Positions 46,189 through 53,804 of a stretch of DNA of 64,000 bases are shown here, piece after piece. Every line of letters starts with the position of its first letter. Position 1 is the first letter of the stretch. Location: NCBI RefSeq assembly GCF_900104135.1, contig NZ_FNIV01000012.1, forward strand, positions 33,535 to 97,534, in the 5' to 3' direction. A program made the translations under genes and the position numbers. The stretch is from Halomonas shengliensis. Its GTDB lineage: Bacteria > Pseudomonadota > Gammaproteobacteria > Pseudomonadales > Halomonadaceae. Below the pieces are notes generated by a model. That model was given only the letters and a program-made list of their open reading frames with translations, made no database searches and was not told where the DNA came from.

Positions 46189-47022
46189 TCAGGCGGGCTG
46201 GGGCAGGCCGAGGATCTCGCGGGCCTGCTGCCAGGTGGCCACGGGACGCTCGTACTTCTCGCACAGCGCCACGGCACGCTCCACCAACGCGGCGTTGGAG
46301 GGCGCCAGGGTGTCGCGGTCGAGACGCACGTTATCCTCGAGGCCGGTACGGGTGTGGCCGCCGGCGGCGATGGACCACTCGTTGAGCATCAGCTGGTTGG
46401 GGCCGACACCGGCACCGCACCACTGGGCATCCGGCGCCAGGCGCTTGAGGGTCTCGATGTAGAAGTCGAAGGTCGGCTTGTCGGCGGGCATGGCGTTCTT
46501 CACGCCCATCACGAACTGCACGTAGAGCGGCGCCTTGAGCTTGCCCTGCTTCGACAGGTTGACCGCCTGATGGATGTGCGACAGGTCGAAGGCCTCGATC
46601 TCTGGCTTGATGTCGTACTTGAGCATCTCCTCGGCCAGCCAGTCCACCAGCTGGGGGGAGTTCTCGTAGACACGGGTGGGGAAGTTGTTGGAGCCCACCG
46701 AGAGGCTCGCCATGTCGGGCTTGAGCGGCAGCATGCCGCCGCGCTCCTCGCCGGCGCCGGAGCGGCCGCCGGTGGAGAGCTGCACGATCATCCCCGGGCA
46801 GTGCTTGCGCAGTCCCTCGAGCAGGCGCCCGAACTTCTCCGGGTCGGAGGTGGGGGTCTGGTCATCGTTGCGCACATGGCAGTGGGCGATGGTGGCCCCG
46901 GCCTCGAAGGCCGCCTGGGTGCTCTCGATCTGCTCCTCGATGGTGATCGGAACAGCGGGGTTGTTCTCCTTGCGGGGCAGGCTGCCGGTGATGGCGACGC
47001 AGATGATACAGGGGTTGGACAT
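46189..47022 (-). CDS. Beta-keto acid cleavage enzyme (BKACE, formerly DUF849)
   Basis: 277 residues with the TIM-barrel zinc site H47-C-H49-VR (AGATIAHCHVRND), TGGRSG, ASLSVGSNNFPTRVYENSP, PEIEAFDLSHI and the signature GGHTRTGLEDN. The family uses acetyl-CoA to split a beta-keto acid into acetoacetate and a CoA ester. The gene follows pcaG by 145 bases on the same strand. Its substrate is not known; 3-oxoadipate is chemically possible and would give succinyl-CoA. The start at 47022 is chosen over 47025 for spacing to AGAGG. Confidence 0.9.
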   Translation of the reverse strand: MSNPCIICVAITGSLPRKENNPAVPITIEEQIESTQAAFEAGATIAHCHVRNDDQTPTSDPEKFGRLLEGLRKHCPGMIVQLSTGGRSGAGEERGGMLPLKPDMASLSVGSNNFPTRVYENSPQLVDWLAEEMLKYDIKPEIEAFDLSHIHQAVNLSKQGKLKAPLYVQFVMGVKNAMPADKPTFDFYIETLKRLAPDAQWCGAGVGPNQLMLNEWSIAAGGHTRTGLEDNVRLDRDTLAPSNAALVERAVALCEKYERPVATWQQAREILGLPQPA

Positions 47023-47112
47023 CATGACCTCTCTGGGCACCACGGCGGTGCCTTGGTTCTCGAAGCGGGGGCGTTGCCCCCAAGGCTGTGGTTCGACGCC
47101 GGAGACGCCGAA

Positions 47113-47132
47113 CGCCGCCCCGTGGGGCGGCG
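47113..47132 (-). terminator. Hairpin between pcaG and the BKACE gene
   Basis: CGCCGCCCC (47113-47121) and GGGGCGGCG (47124-47132), a perfect 9-bp stem, 35 bases past the pcaG stop. The 145-base gap and this hairpin suggest partial termination, so the two downstream genes may be transcribed less than pcaHG or from a promoter of their own. Confidence 0.5.
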
Positions 47133-47167
47133 CAGCTGAGAGGAACCCTGGAGGCCAGGGCGCCTCG

Positions 47168-47800
47168 TCAGAAGTCGAAGAAGACGGTCTCTCCCTCGCC
47201 CTGCAGGCGGATGTCGAGGCGGTAACGCACCTTGCCGTCGACCTCCTCGCGCCGGGCGATCAGGGTCTGGCGACGCGCCGGCGACTCGATGCGGGTCAGC
47301 ACCGGGCAGGCGGCGTTGGCCTCGGCCTCGTCCTCGAAGTAGAGGCGGGTCTGCAGGTGGATATTGATGCCGCGGGCGAAGATCGCCAGGTTGATGTGCG
47401 GCGCCTGGGGCTGGCCGCTGGCGTGGGCCACCGGTCCGGGCTTGATGGTCTTCAGCGACCACTCGCTGCCGTGGTCGAAGGTGGTGGCGGTGCGCCCGAA
47501 GCCGTTGAACGGCTTGTTCAGGTCGAACTCGCGCTGGTACTCGCCGTTGGCATCGGCCTGCCAGGCCTCGAGGAAGGCGTCGCGCACCAGGTCGCCGTTG
47601 CCGTCGATCACGGTACCGACTACCTCGATATGCTCGCCCTCGGCCCCGTCACGGGCCATCTCGTTCCAGATCTCCTCGTCCCGGGTCGGGTTGCCGGCGG
47701 CGGCCAGGGCCAGGCCGATATGCACGTAGGGGCCGGCGGTCTGGGAGGCGGTCTCGCGCAGCATCAGCTCGCTGGCGGGTCGGGAATTCGGCTGGTTCAT
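47168..47800 (-). CDS. pcaG: Protocatechuate 3,4-dioxygenase, alpha subunit
   Basis: 210 residues, non-iron subunit of the intradiol ring-cleaving enzyme that opens protocatechuate to 3-carboxy-cis,cis-muconate. Typical alpha-subunit stretches: TASQTAGPYVHIGLA, GTVIDGNGDLVRDAFLEAWQADANG, GRTATT, KTIKPGP and PHINLAIFARGINIHLQTRLYF. Only one of the iron-binding histidines of the beta subunit is matched, as expected. It follows pcaH by 30 bases. Confidence 0.95.
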   Translation of the reverse strand: MNQPNSRPASELMLRETASQTAGPYVHIGLALAAAGNPTRDEEIWNEMARDGAEGEHIEVVGTVIDGNGDLVRDAFLEAWQADANGEYQREFDLNKPFNGFGRTATTFDHGSEWSLKTIKPGPVAHASGQPQAPHINLAIFARGINIHLQTRLYFEDEAEANAACPVLTRIESPARRQTLIARREEVDGKVRYRLDIRLQGEGETVFFDF

Positions 47801-47830
47801 CTCGTTACCCCTGTCTGTTTCTCGGACCGA

Positions 47831-48565
47831 TCACTGGTTTTCGAAATAGGTCTGCAGCTCGCCACGCACCACCAGGTCGAAGCGGTAGGCCAGGCAGTCC
47901 ATGGGATTGCTGCGGGCCATGTCCAGTCGACCGATCATGGTCTCGACGGCGTCGGCATCCTTGAGAGTGTTGACGATGGGGCAGAGCGGGATCAGCGGAT
48001 CGCCCTCGAAGTACATCTGGGTGATCAGGCGGGTGGAGATCGACGGTCCCATCACCGAGACGTGGATATGGGAGGGACGCCAGCTGTTGGGGTCGTTGGG
48101 CCAGGGGTAGGGGCCCGGCTTGATGGTGCGGAAGCGGTACCAGCCCTGCTCGTCGGTGAGGCAGCGACCCACGCCACCGAAGTTGGGGTCCAGCGGCGCC
48201 AGGTAGCGGTCGTTCTTGTGGCGGTAGCGGCCACCGGCGTTGGCCTGCCACATCTCCACCAGGGTATGGGGAACCGGCTTGCCGAACTGGTCGACCACGC
48301 GGCCGAACATGATGATGCGCTCGCCCACCGGCAGGCCGGGAGCACCGCTGTCACGGAAGTTCAGCAGCAGGTCGTTGTCATGGGGGCCCATGCGCAGCTG
48401 CCGGAAGTCGGGGCCGGAGAGCTCCGAGGCGGTGGGCTTCTGCATGCTGACCAGCGCCTGCTGCGGGGAGCGGGCCACGGAGGTCTTGTAGCCGGGAGCG
48501 TAGGCCGGCGGATGCCAGTTGCGGTCGCGCTCTACGAATCGCTTGTTGTCGTGCATATCACTCAT
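47831..48565 (-). CDS. pcaH: Protocatechuate 3,4-dioxygenase, beta (iron-binding) subunit
   Basis: 244 residues. The four ferric-iron ligands of the P. putida enzyme (Tyr108, Tyr147, His160, His162 in beta-chain numbering) align at Y114 (YRHKND), Y153 (GPYPWPND) and H166-I-H168 (RPSHIHVSV), all with the same offset of six. Forms the (alpha-beta)n oligomer with PcaG. The PcaQ-type palindrome 80 bases upstream is the likely control site. The ribosome site is weak; an ATG three codons into the gene is an alternative start. Confidence 0.96.
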   Translation of the reverse strand: MSDMHDNKRFVERDRNWHPPAYAPGYKTSVARSPQQALVSMQKPTASELSGPDFRQLRMGPHDNDLLLNFRDSGAPGLPVGERIIMFGRVVDQFGKPVPHTLVEMWQANAGGRYRHKNDRYLAPLDPNFGGVGRCLTDEQGWYRFRTIKPGPYPWPNDPNSWRPSHIHVSVMGPSISTRLITQMYFEGDPLIPLCPIVNTLKDADAVETMIGRLDMARSNPMDCLAYRFDLVVRGELQTYFENQ

Positions 48566-48645
48566 CTCTGCGGGGAGGATTTCTTGACCCGGATCAGTCT
48601 GGCCGCGGATCGGCGGCCTGCCAATTGAGATCTGCCCCCACGCCT

Positions 48646-48661
48646 ATAACCCATGAGTTAT
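48646..48661 (-). promoter_or_regulatory. PcaQ-type operator upstream of pcaHG
   Basis: ATAACC-CATG-AGTTAT, a near-perfect palindrome that fits the published PcaQ half-site pattern ATAACC-N4-GGTTAA with few changes. It overlaps the TAA stop codon of pcaQ and sits about 80 bases before pcaH, in the usual activator position. Confidence 0.75.
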
Positions 48662-49575
48662 GAAACGTCCGCAGCCATGCCGCGCAGCGTCTCGCAGAAA
48701 CGCTCCAGCGCCAGCGATGGGGCCAGGCTGGCGTTGGTGCACAGCCCCACCGAGCCGCCACGCTCCTCCAGCGCCAGCGACAGCTCGCACAGCGTCCCCA
48801 TCGCCGCCGCATCCCGGGCCGCCTCCTCGGGGGCCACCCAGACCGCGTCGCTGCCCATCACGTAGCCGCGGCTGAGCGGCAGCGAGAGGGTCTCGAGCCG
48901 CCGCGCCGGCACCTCCAGGCCATGGCGGACGAAGAAGCTGTCCACCTGCTGGCGCAGGGTGGTCTGGGGGGGCGGCAGCACCCAGGGATAGCGCACCAGG
49001 GTCGCCGGCTCGAGCGCTGTCACGTCGGCCAGCGGATGCCCTCGGCGCACCATCAGCACCAGGCGCTCGTAGAAGAGGTGCTCGTAGGCGAGGTCGAGGA
49101 TCTCGCGAGCCTCGGTCATGCGCCCCACCACCAGGTCGAGCTCGCCGCGGCGCAGCCGCGAGAGCAGGAAGGCGCTGGGGCCGGTGACCACGTTGACGCC
49201 ACACTCCCCCACGGTGGCGGCCTGCCAGCGCAGGATCGCCTCGGGGAGCAGGCGGCTCTCCACCGTGGAGAGGGCCCCGACCTTGAGCCAACTGGCGGTG
49301 GTGCGCCCCTCACCGATGGCCGCGACTCCCTCCTCCAGGGCGCGGATTGCCGGCCCGGCATGGCGCAGCAGGGTGAGGCCGGCCTGGGTTAGCGCCACCC
49401 CCTTGGGGGTGCGCTCGAAAAGGCTGGCGTCCAGCGCCTCCTCCAGCTCACGGATGGTCTTGGAGATCCCCGGCTGGGTGATCGCCAGCCTCTCCGCGGC
49501 CCGGCCGAAGCTGCGCTGGCGAGCGACCTCCAGGAAGGCCTGGAGATGGCGCAGCTTGATCCTAGCGTTGAGCAT
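48658..49575 (-). CDS. pcaQ: LysR-type activator PcaQ
   Basis: 305 residues. N-terminal helix-turn-helix (IKLRHLQAFLEVARQRSFGRAAERLAITQPGISKTIRELEEALDASLFERTPKGVALT) and effector domain; FLLSRLRRGELDLVVGRM and FYERLVLMVRRGHPLA are typical of PcaQ. PcaQ activates protocatechuate genes in response to carboxymuconate-derived lactone. Here it lies inside the operon between pcaL and pcaH and in the same direction, not divergent as in rhizobia. GGGAGGGG precedes the ATG. Confidence 0.9.
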   Translation of the reverse strand: MLNARIKLRHLQAFLEVARQRSFGRAAERLAITQPGISKTIRELEEALDASLFERTPKGVALTQAGLTLLRHAGPAIRALEEGVAAIGEGRTTASWLKVGALSTVESRLLPEAILRWQAATVGECGVNVVTGPSAFLLSRLRRGELDLVVGRMTEAREILDLAYEHLFYERLVLMVRRGHPLADVTALEPATLVRYPWVLPPPQTTLRQQVDSFFVRHGLEVPARRLETLSLPLSRGYVMGSDAVWVAPEEAARDAAAMGTLCELSLALEERGGSVGLCTNASLAPSLALERFCETLRGMAADVS

Positions 49576-49610
49576 TCGCCCCTCCCCCGGCCGTCAGGCC
49601 TGGCCGCGTG

Positions 49611-50789
49611 TCATGCCTCGGCCTGGCCCCAGCCCAGCTCCTTGGCCAGCGCGAAGGCGTGGTTGGCCGCCGGCACGCCGCCATAGATGGCCACATGCAT
49701 CAGCACCTGGCGCAGCTCCGCCTCGGTCAGGCCGATGCGCTTCGCGGTCTTGAGGTGCAGGGTCAGCTCCTCGCGCCCCAGGGCGGCCAGGATGCCGGTG
49801 GTGATCATGCTGCGCTCGCGACGGCTCAGGTCGTCGTTGCTCCACAGCTCGCCCCAGGCCAGGCGGGTGATCATCTGCTGAAAGGGGGCGTCCAGGCTGG
49901 TGGCGTTCGCGGTGGAGCGTGCCACGTGTTCCTCGCCCAGCACCTGCGTGCGGGTCTCGAGGCCGGTGGCGTAGTCGACGCCCTGGTTGGCCACATCGCC
50001 CAGCTCCACCGCCATCACCGCCAGCAGCCTCTCGGCGAACAGGCCCGGCACCTCCACGGAGGGCACATGGCCGACCCCCTCGAGGATCTCCAGGGGCGCG
50101 CCATCGAGCTCGGTGGCCAGGGCCTCCAGGGTCGCCGGCGGGGTCGCCATGTCTTCGCTGCCGCCCAGCAGCCGCACCTTGACGCCCTTCCCGGCGAGCC
50201 TGCCGTCGAAGGTGTCGCGGCCCAGCATCTCGCAGAGCAGCGCATAGGACTCGTCGTCGCCGCGGCCCATCTGGGTGCACCAGCCGGCCTTGAGGGCCGG
50301 CTCAGCCTCGAAGCAGGCGGGGGCGAACCAGCGCGGCACGATCTCCTCGGACATCGCCGCCAGGCCCTCCTGGCGCACGCGCCCCGCGCGGGTGTTCCAC
50401 AGCTCGGCGTTGCCGATCACCGCCCCGGTGTTGGTCAGGGTCGCGCTGAGCAGGCGCTCGCCGTGCTCCGCGATCAGCGCCTGACCCACCACGCCGCCGA
50501 TGGAGGTGCCGGCGAAGTGGAAGCGCTCGGCGCCGGCATGCTCGACCAGCGCCAGGGCCTCGGCGGCCAGCGCGGCGGGGGTGATGGAACCCTCGCCCCA
50601 GGCCTGGCTGGCGCCATGGCCGGGCAGGTCCCAGGTCAGCACGCGGTAGCGCGGCAGCAGCGCCGGCAGCACGTCGTCCCATACCGCCTGGCTCATGCCC
50701 AGCGGGTGCGCCAGCACCACCAGGGGGTTGGCCGCCGCGCCCAGCAGGCGATAGGCGACGCTGCGTCCGTCGATAGTAAGAAATGCCAT
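49611..50789 (-). CDS. pcaL: Fused 3-oxoadipate enol-lactonase / 4-carboxymuconolactone decarboxylase
   Basis: 392 residues, two steps of the pathway in one chain. Residues 1 to about 262 are an alpha/beta-hydrolase (PcaD) with S96 in GTSIGGV, D213 and H241 (GVGHVPS). Residues about 266-392 are the decarboxylase (PcaC: TRLAWGELWSNDDLSRRERSMITTGILAALGREELTLHLKTAKRIGLTEAELRQVLMHVAIYGGVPAANHA). The combined product turns 4-carboxymuconolactone into 3-oxoadipate. Such PcaD-PcaC fusions are known as PcaL in actinomycetes and occur in some proteobacteria. AGGAGAC precedes the ATG. Confidence 0.94.
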   Translation of the reverse strand: MAFLTIDGRSVAYRLLGAAANPLVVLAHPLGMSQAVWDDVLPALLPRYRVLTWDLPGHGASQAWGEGSITPAALAAEALALVEHAGAERFHFAGTSIGGVVGQALIAEHGERLLSATLTNTGAVIGNAELWNTRAGRVRQEGLAAMSEEIVPRWFAPACFEAEPALKAGWCTQMGRGDDESYALLCEMLGRDTFDGRLAGKGVKVRLLGGSEDMATPPATLEALATELDGAPLEILEGVGHVPSVEVPGLFAERLLAVMAVELGDVANQGVDYATGLETRTQVLGEEHVARSTANATSLDAPFQQMITRLAWGELWSNDDLSRRERSMITTGILAALGREELTLHLKTAKRIGLTEAELRQVLMHVAIYGGVPAANHAFALAKELGWGQAEA

Positions 50790-50802
50790 GGGAAGTCTCC
50801 TG

Positions 50803-52005
50803 TTATACCCGCTCGATCAGCGTAGCAATGCCCTGTCCCACGCCCACGCACATGGTGCACAGGGCGTAGCGCTTGCCGCTCTTCTGCAGCTCGTGGGCGG
50901 CGGTCAGCAGCAGGCGGGCGCCTGACATGCCCAGCGGATGGCCGAGCGCGATGGCGCCACCGTTGGGGTTGACCCGCGGGTCATCGTCTTTGATGCCCAG
51001 GTCGCGCAGGCAGGCCAGCGCCTGGGCGGCGAAGGCCTCGTTGAGCTCGATGACGTCGATCTCGTCGAGCGACACGCCGGTGCGCGCGAGCAGGCGATTG
51101 ACCGCCGGCACCGGGCCATAGCCCATGATGCGCGGCTCGACCCCGGCGGTGGCCATGCCGAGGATCCTCGCCATGGGTGTCAGGCCGTGCTGCTCCACCG
51201 CCGCCGCGCTTGCCACCAGCATGGCCGCGGCACCGTCGTTGACCCCGGAGGCATTGCCGGCGGTGACGCTGCCGCCCTCGCGGAAGGGCGTCGGCAGGCC
51301 GGCGAGCTTCTCGAGGCTGGTCTCGCGCAGGTGCTCGTCCTTGTCGAAGATCAGCGGTTCCTGCTTGCGCCGGGGAATCTCGATCGGCGTGATCTCCTCG
51401 GCAAAGCGCCCGGCCGCCTGCGCGGCGGCAGCCTTCTGCTGGGAACGCAGGGCGAAGGCGTCCTGGTCCTCGCGGGAAATAGCGAACTGCTCGGCCACGT
51501 TCTCGGCGGTCTCCGGCATGGAGTCGACGCCGTAGGCCTGCTTCATCTTCGGGTTGATGAAACGCCAGCCGATGGTGGTGTCCTCGATCTTCTGGCCGCG
51601 GGAGAAGGCGCCGTCGGCCTTGCCCATCACGTAGGGGGCACGGGACATGGACTCCACGCCGCCGGCCAGCGCCAGCTCCATCTCGCCGGCCTTGATGGCG
51701 CGGAAGGCGGTGCCCACCGCGTCCATGCCGGAGCCGCACAGGCGGTTAAGGGTGGTACCGGGCACGGAGGTCGGCAGGCCCGCCAGCAGCAGCGACATGC
51801 GCGCCACGCTGCGGTTGTCCTCGCCGGCCTGGTTGGCACAACCCATAAAGACATCGTCGATGGCCGCCGGGTCGAGCCCCGGGGCTTCCGCCAGCACCGC
51901 CTTGAAGATACTGGCGGCGAGATCGTCGGGGCGCACGCTGGCCAGGGTGCCACCGAAGCGGCCCACGGCGCTGCGCCGTGGATGGCAGAGGAATACGTCG
52001 GTCAT
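50803..52005 (-). CDS. pcaF: 3-Oxoadipyl-CoA thiolase (beta-ketoadipyl-CoA thiolase)
   Basis: 400-residue thiolase that cleaves 3-oxoadipyl-CoA to succinyl-CoA and acetyl-CoA, the last step of the pathway. Nucleophile C90 ([12 protein letters not shown]), histidine in [10 protein letters not shown] and cysteine in MCVGVGQG. The [17 protein letters not shown] segment is typical of PcaF/PaaJ, not acetoacetyl-CoA thiolases. Preceded by AGGAGATC. Follows pcaJ by 18 bases. Confidence 0.95.
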   Translation of the reverse strand: MTDVFLCHPRRSAVGRFGGTLASVRPDDLAASIFKAVLAEAPGLDPAAIDDVFMGCANQAGEDNRSVARMSLLLAGLPTSVPGTTLNRLCGSGMDAVGTAFRAIKAGEMELALAGGVESMSRAPYVMGKADGAFSRGQKIEDTTIGWRFINPKMKQAYGVDSMPETAENVAEQFAISREDQDAFALRSQQKAAAAQAAGRFAEEITPIEIPRRKQEPLIFDKDEHLRETSLEKLAGLPTPFREGGSVTAGNASGVNDGAAAMLVASAAAVEQHGLTPMARILGMATAGVEPRIMGYGPVPAVNRLLARTGVSLDEIDVIELNEAFAAQALACLRDLGIKDDDPRVNPNGGAIALGHPLGMSGARLLLTAAHELQKSGKRYALCTMCVGVGQGIATLIERV

Positions 52006-52023
52006 GGTGATCTCCTGTTCGGC

Positions 52024-52797
52024 TTACTGACCCGAGTGGGCGCGGTCGGTACGGTCCTTCAGCTCGCGCAGGATCTCGAGCTCCTTCGCGCTGGGCTCGG
52101 GGGTGCTCTCGAGCCGCTCGGCGAAGCGGATCTCCCAGCCGGTGGCCTCCTGGACCTGCTCCGCGGTGACGCCCGGATGCAGCGACACCACGACGAGCTC
52201 CTTGGTCTCGGGGTCGGGCTTCATCACGCACAGGTCGGTGATCACCCGGGTCGGCCCCTTGCCGATATTGGGCACGCCGTCGCGGCCCTTGCCGTCGCGA
52301 CCGAAGCCCAGGGTGGTGACGAAGTCGACCTTGTCGACGAAGGCCCGCTTGGAGTGCTTCAGGGTGATAAAGACCTCCCCCGCATTCGTCGCGATCTCCG
52401 GTGCGCCGCCGCCGCCCGGCAGGCGTACCTTGGGTTCACGGTAGTCGCCGATCAGGGTGGTGTTGAGGTTGCAGTAGCGGTCGATCTGGGCGGTACCCAG
52501 GAAGCCCACGTCGATCTTGCCGCCCTGCAGCCAGTAGCGGAACATCTCCGGCACCGCCACGGTGGTCAGCGCCGTCTCGGCCAGCTCGCCGTCACCGATG
52601 GAGAGCGGCAGCACGTCGGGCTTGGTCTGCAGGGTGCCGGATTCGTAGATCAGCACCACGTCGGGGGCATGGGTCAGGCGCGCCAGGTTGGCCGCCTCGG
52701 AGGGCAGGCCGATGCCCACGAAGCAGGTGGTGCCGTTCTCGAGGGCGCGGGCCGCGGTGACCGTCATCATCTCGGCGGAGGTGTAGTCGAGGCTCAT
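52024..52797 (-). CDS. pcaJ: 3-Oxoadipate CoA-transferase, beta subunit
   Basis: 257 residues. Family I CoA-transferase B subunit with the catalytic glutamate probably at E52 (LIYESGTL), LPGGGGAPEIATNA and HSKRAFVDKVDFVTTLG. Transfers CoA from succinyl-CoA to 3-oxoadipate together with PcaI. The ATG shares its first base with the pcaI stop codon (TGATG), showing coupled translation. The frame remains open into pcaI, but family similarity begins at MSLDYTSAEMM. Confidence 0.95.
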   Translation of the reverse strand: MSLDYTSAEMMTVTAARALENGTTCFVGIGLPSEAANLARLTHAPDVVLIYESGTLQTKPDVLPLSIGDGELAETALTTVAVPEMFRYWLQGGKIDVGFLGTAQIDRYCNLNTTLIGDYREPKVRLPGGGGAPEIATNAGEVFITLKHSKRAFVDKVDFVTTLGFGRDGKGRDGVPNIGKGPTRVITDLCVMKPDPETKELVVVSLHPGVTAEQVQEATGWEIRFAERLESTPEPSAKELEILRELKDRTDRAHSGQ

Positions 52798-53627
52798 CAG
52801 GCGTTCCCCCCTGCGTTCATCACGTTCTTTTCGATCCAGGCCGTGAAGGTGTCGCGATCCCGGGCGATGGCGTCCCACTCCTTGTAGAAGGCGTTGTTGC
52901 GCGGGTAGTAGCCGTGGGCATAGGAGGGCAGCGAGCCCTTCTCGGCCACGGCGACGGCGTCGATGGCCCAGCCCGGGATGATGCAGGCGTTGGGGTGGTA
53001 GCCCGGTTCGCTGCGCAGGTCGTCGACGATCTCCTCTACGGTGACGATGCTCTTGCTGGCCGCCAGCACCGCTTCCTTCTGCACGCCGACGATGCCTTCC
53101 ACCAGCACGTTGCCGGCGCGATCGGCCTTCTGGGCGTGAACGATGGAGACGTCCGGGCGCACCGCGGGTACCGCCGCCAGGCGCTCGCCGGTGAAGGGGC
53201 ACTCGATGAACTTGATCTGGTCGTTGACGCTGGGCAGCTCGCTGCCCACATAGCCGCGCAGCACCGCCAGCGGCAGCCCCGCCGCGCCGGCCTCGAAGGC
53301 GCAGGCCATGGCGGCGTGGCTGTGTTCGAGGATCTCGACCTTGTGGGGCCAGCCCTTCTCCACCGCATCGCGCAGGCGGTGCAGGGAGCCCACGCCGGGG
53401 TTGCCGCCCCAGGAGAAGATGACCTTCTTCGCGCAGCCCGCGCCGATCAGCTGGTCATAGATCAGGTCGGGGGTCATGCGGATCAGGGTCAGGTCGCGCT
53501 TCTTCTGACGGATCACCTCGTGCCCTGCGGCGAAGGGGATCAGGTGGGTAAAGCCCTCCATGGCCACGGTGGCGCCGTCTTCGACGTAGCGCGCCACCGC
53601 GTCATGCAGGCTCAGGAACTCGGCCAT
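52797..53627 (-). CDS. pcaI: 3-Oxoadipate CoA-transferase, alpha subunit
   Basis: 276 residues. Family I CoA-transferase A subunit (DAVARYVEDGATVAMEGFTHLIPFAAGHEVIRQ ... LIGAGCAKKVIFSWGGNPGVGSLHRLRDAVEKG). First gene of the pcaIJFL-Q-HG run. AGGAGG precedes the ATG at 53627, and a palindromic operator with an extra half-site lies 30-67 bases upstream, so it is probably controlled by the IclR regulator at 55273. Confidence 0.95.
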   Translation of the reverse strand: MAEFLSLHDAVARYVEDGATVAMEGFTHLIPFAAGHEVIRQKKRDLTLIRMTPDLIYDQLIGAGCAKKVIFSWGGNPGVGSLHRLRDAVEKGWPHKVEILEHSHAAMACAFEAGAAGLPLAVLRGYVGSELPSVNDQIKFIECPFTGERLAAVPAVRPDVSIVHAQKADRAGNVLVEGIVGVQKEAVLAASKSIVTVEEIVDDLRSEPGYHPNACIIPGWAIDAVAVAEKGSLPSYAHGYYPRNNAFYKEWDAIARDRDTFTAWIEKNVMNAGGNA

Positions 53628-53656
53628 GGGACCTCCTGCTGGCGGTTGCTCTCATG

Positions 53657-53693
53657 AAAGTTCGAATGGCGAACTTTGTTTTGTGATGCGAAC
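53657..53693. promoter_or_regulatory. Operator B upstream of pcaI (IclR-type palindrome plus direct repeat)
   Basis: AAAGTTCG-AATGG-CGAACTTT (53657-53677) is a perfect palindrome with 8-bp arms. A third half-site, GCGAAC, follows with its CGAAC core 19 bases downstream (53689-53693). PcaU and PobR of Acinetobacter bind the same arrangement of a palindrome plus one direct repeat. An isolated CGAACTTT also occurs at 53791-53798. Confidence 0.75.
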
Positions 53694-53742
53694 AAATTAC
53701 TCCCGTCGCGGCCGGCCGTCAAACGCCGGCCGTGCGCCCACG

Positions 53743-53767
53743 AAAAAGGGGAGGCCCGGCCTCCCCT
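53743..53767 (-). terminator. Rho-independent terminator of pcaB
   Basis: AGGGGAGGC-type stem (53747-53767, perfect arms AGGGGAGG and CCTCCCCT), followed on the minus strand by TTTTT (complement of 53743-53747). It lies 38 bases after the pcaB stop and upstream of pcaI, so pcaB and pcaI are separate transcription units. Confidence 0.88.
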
Positions 53768-53804
53768 CGCGATCCCACTGGGTAAACATCGAACTTTCAG
53801 TCGA

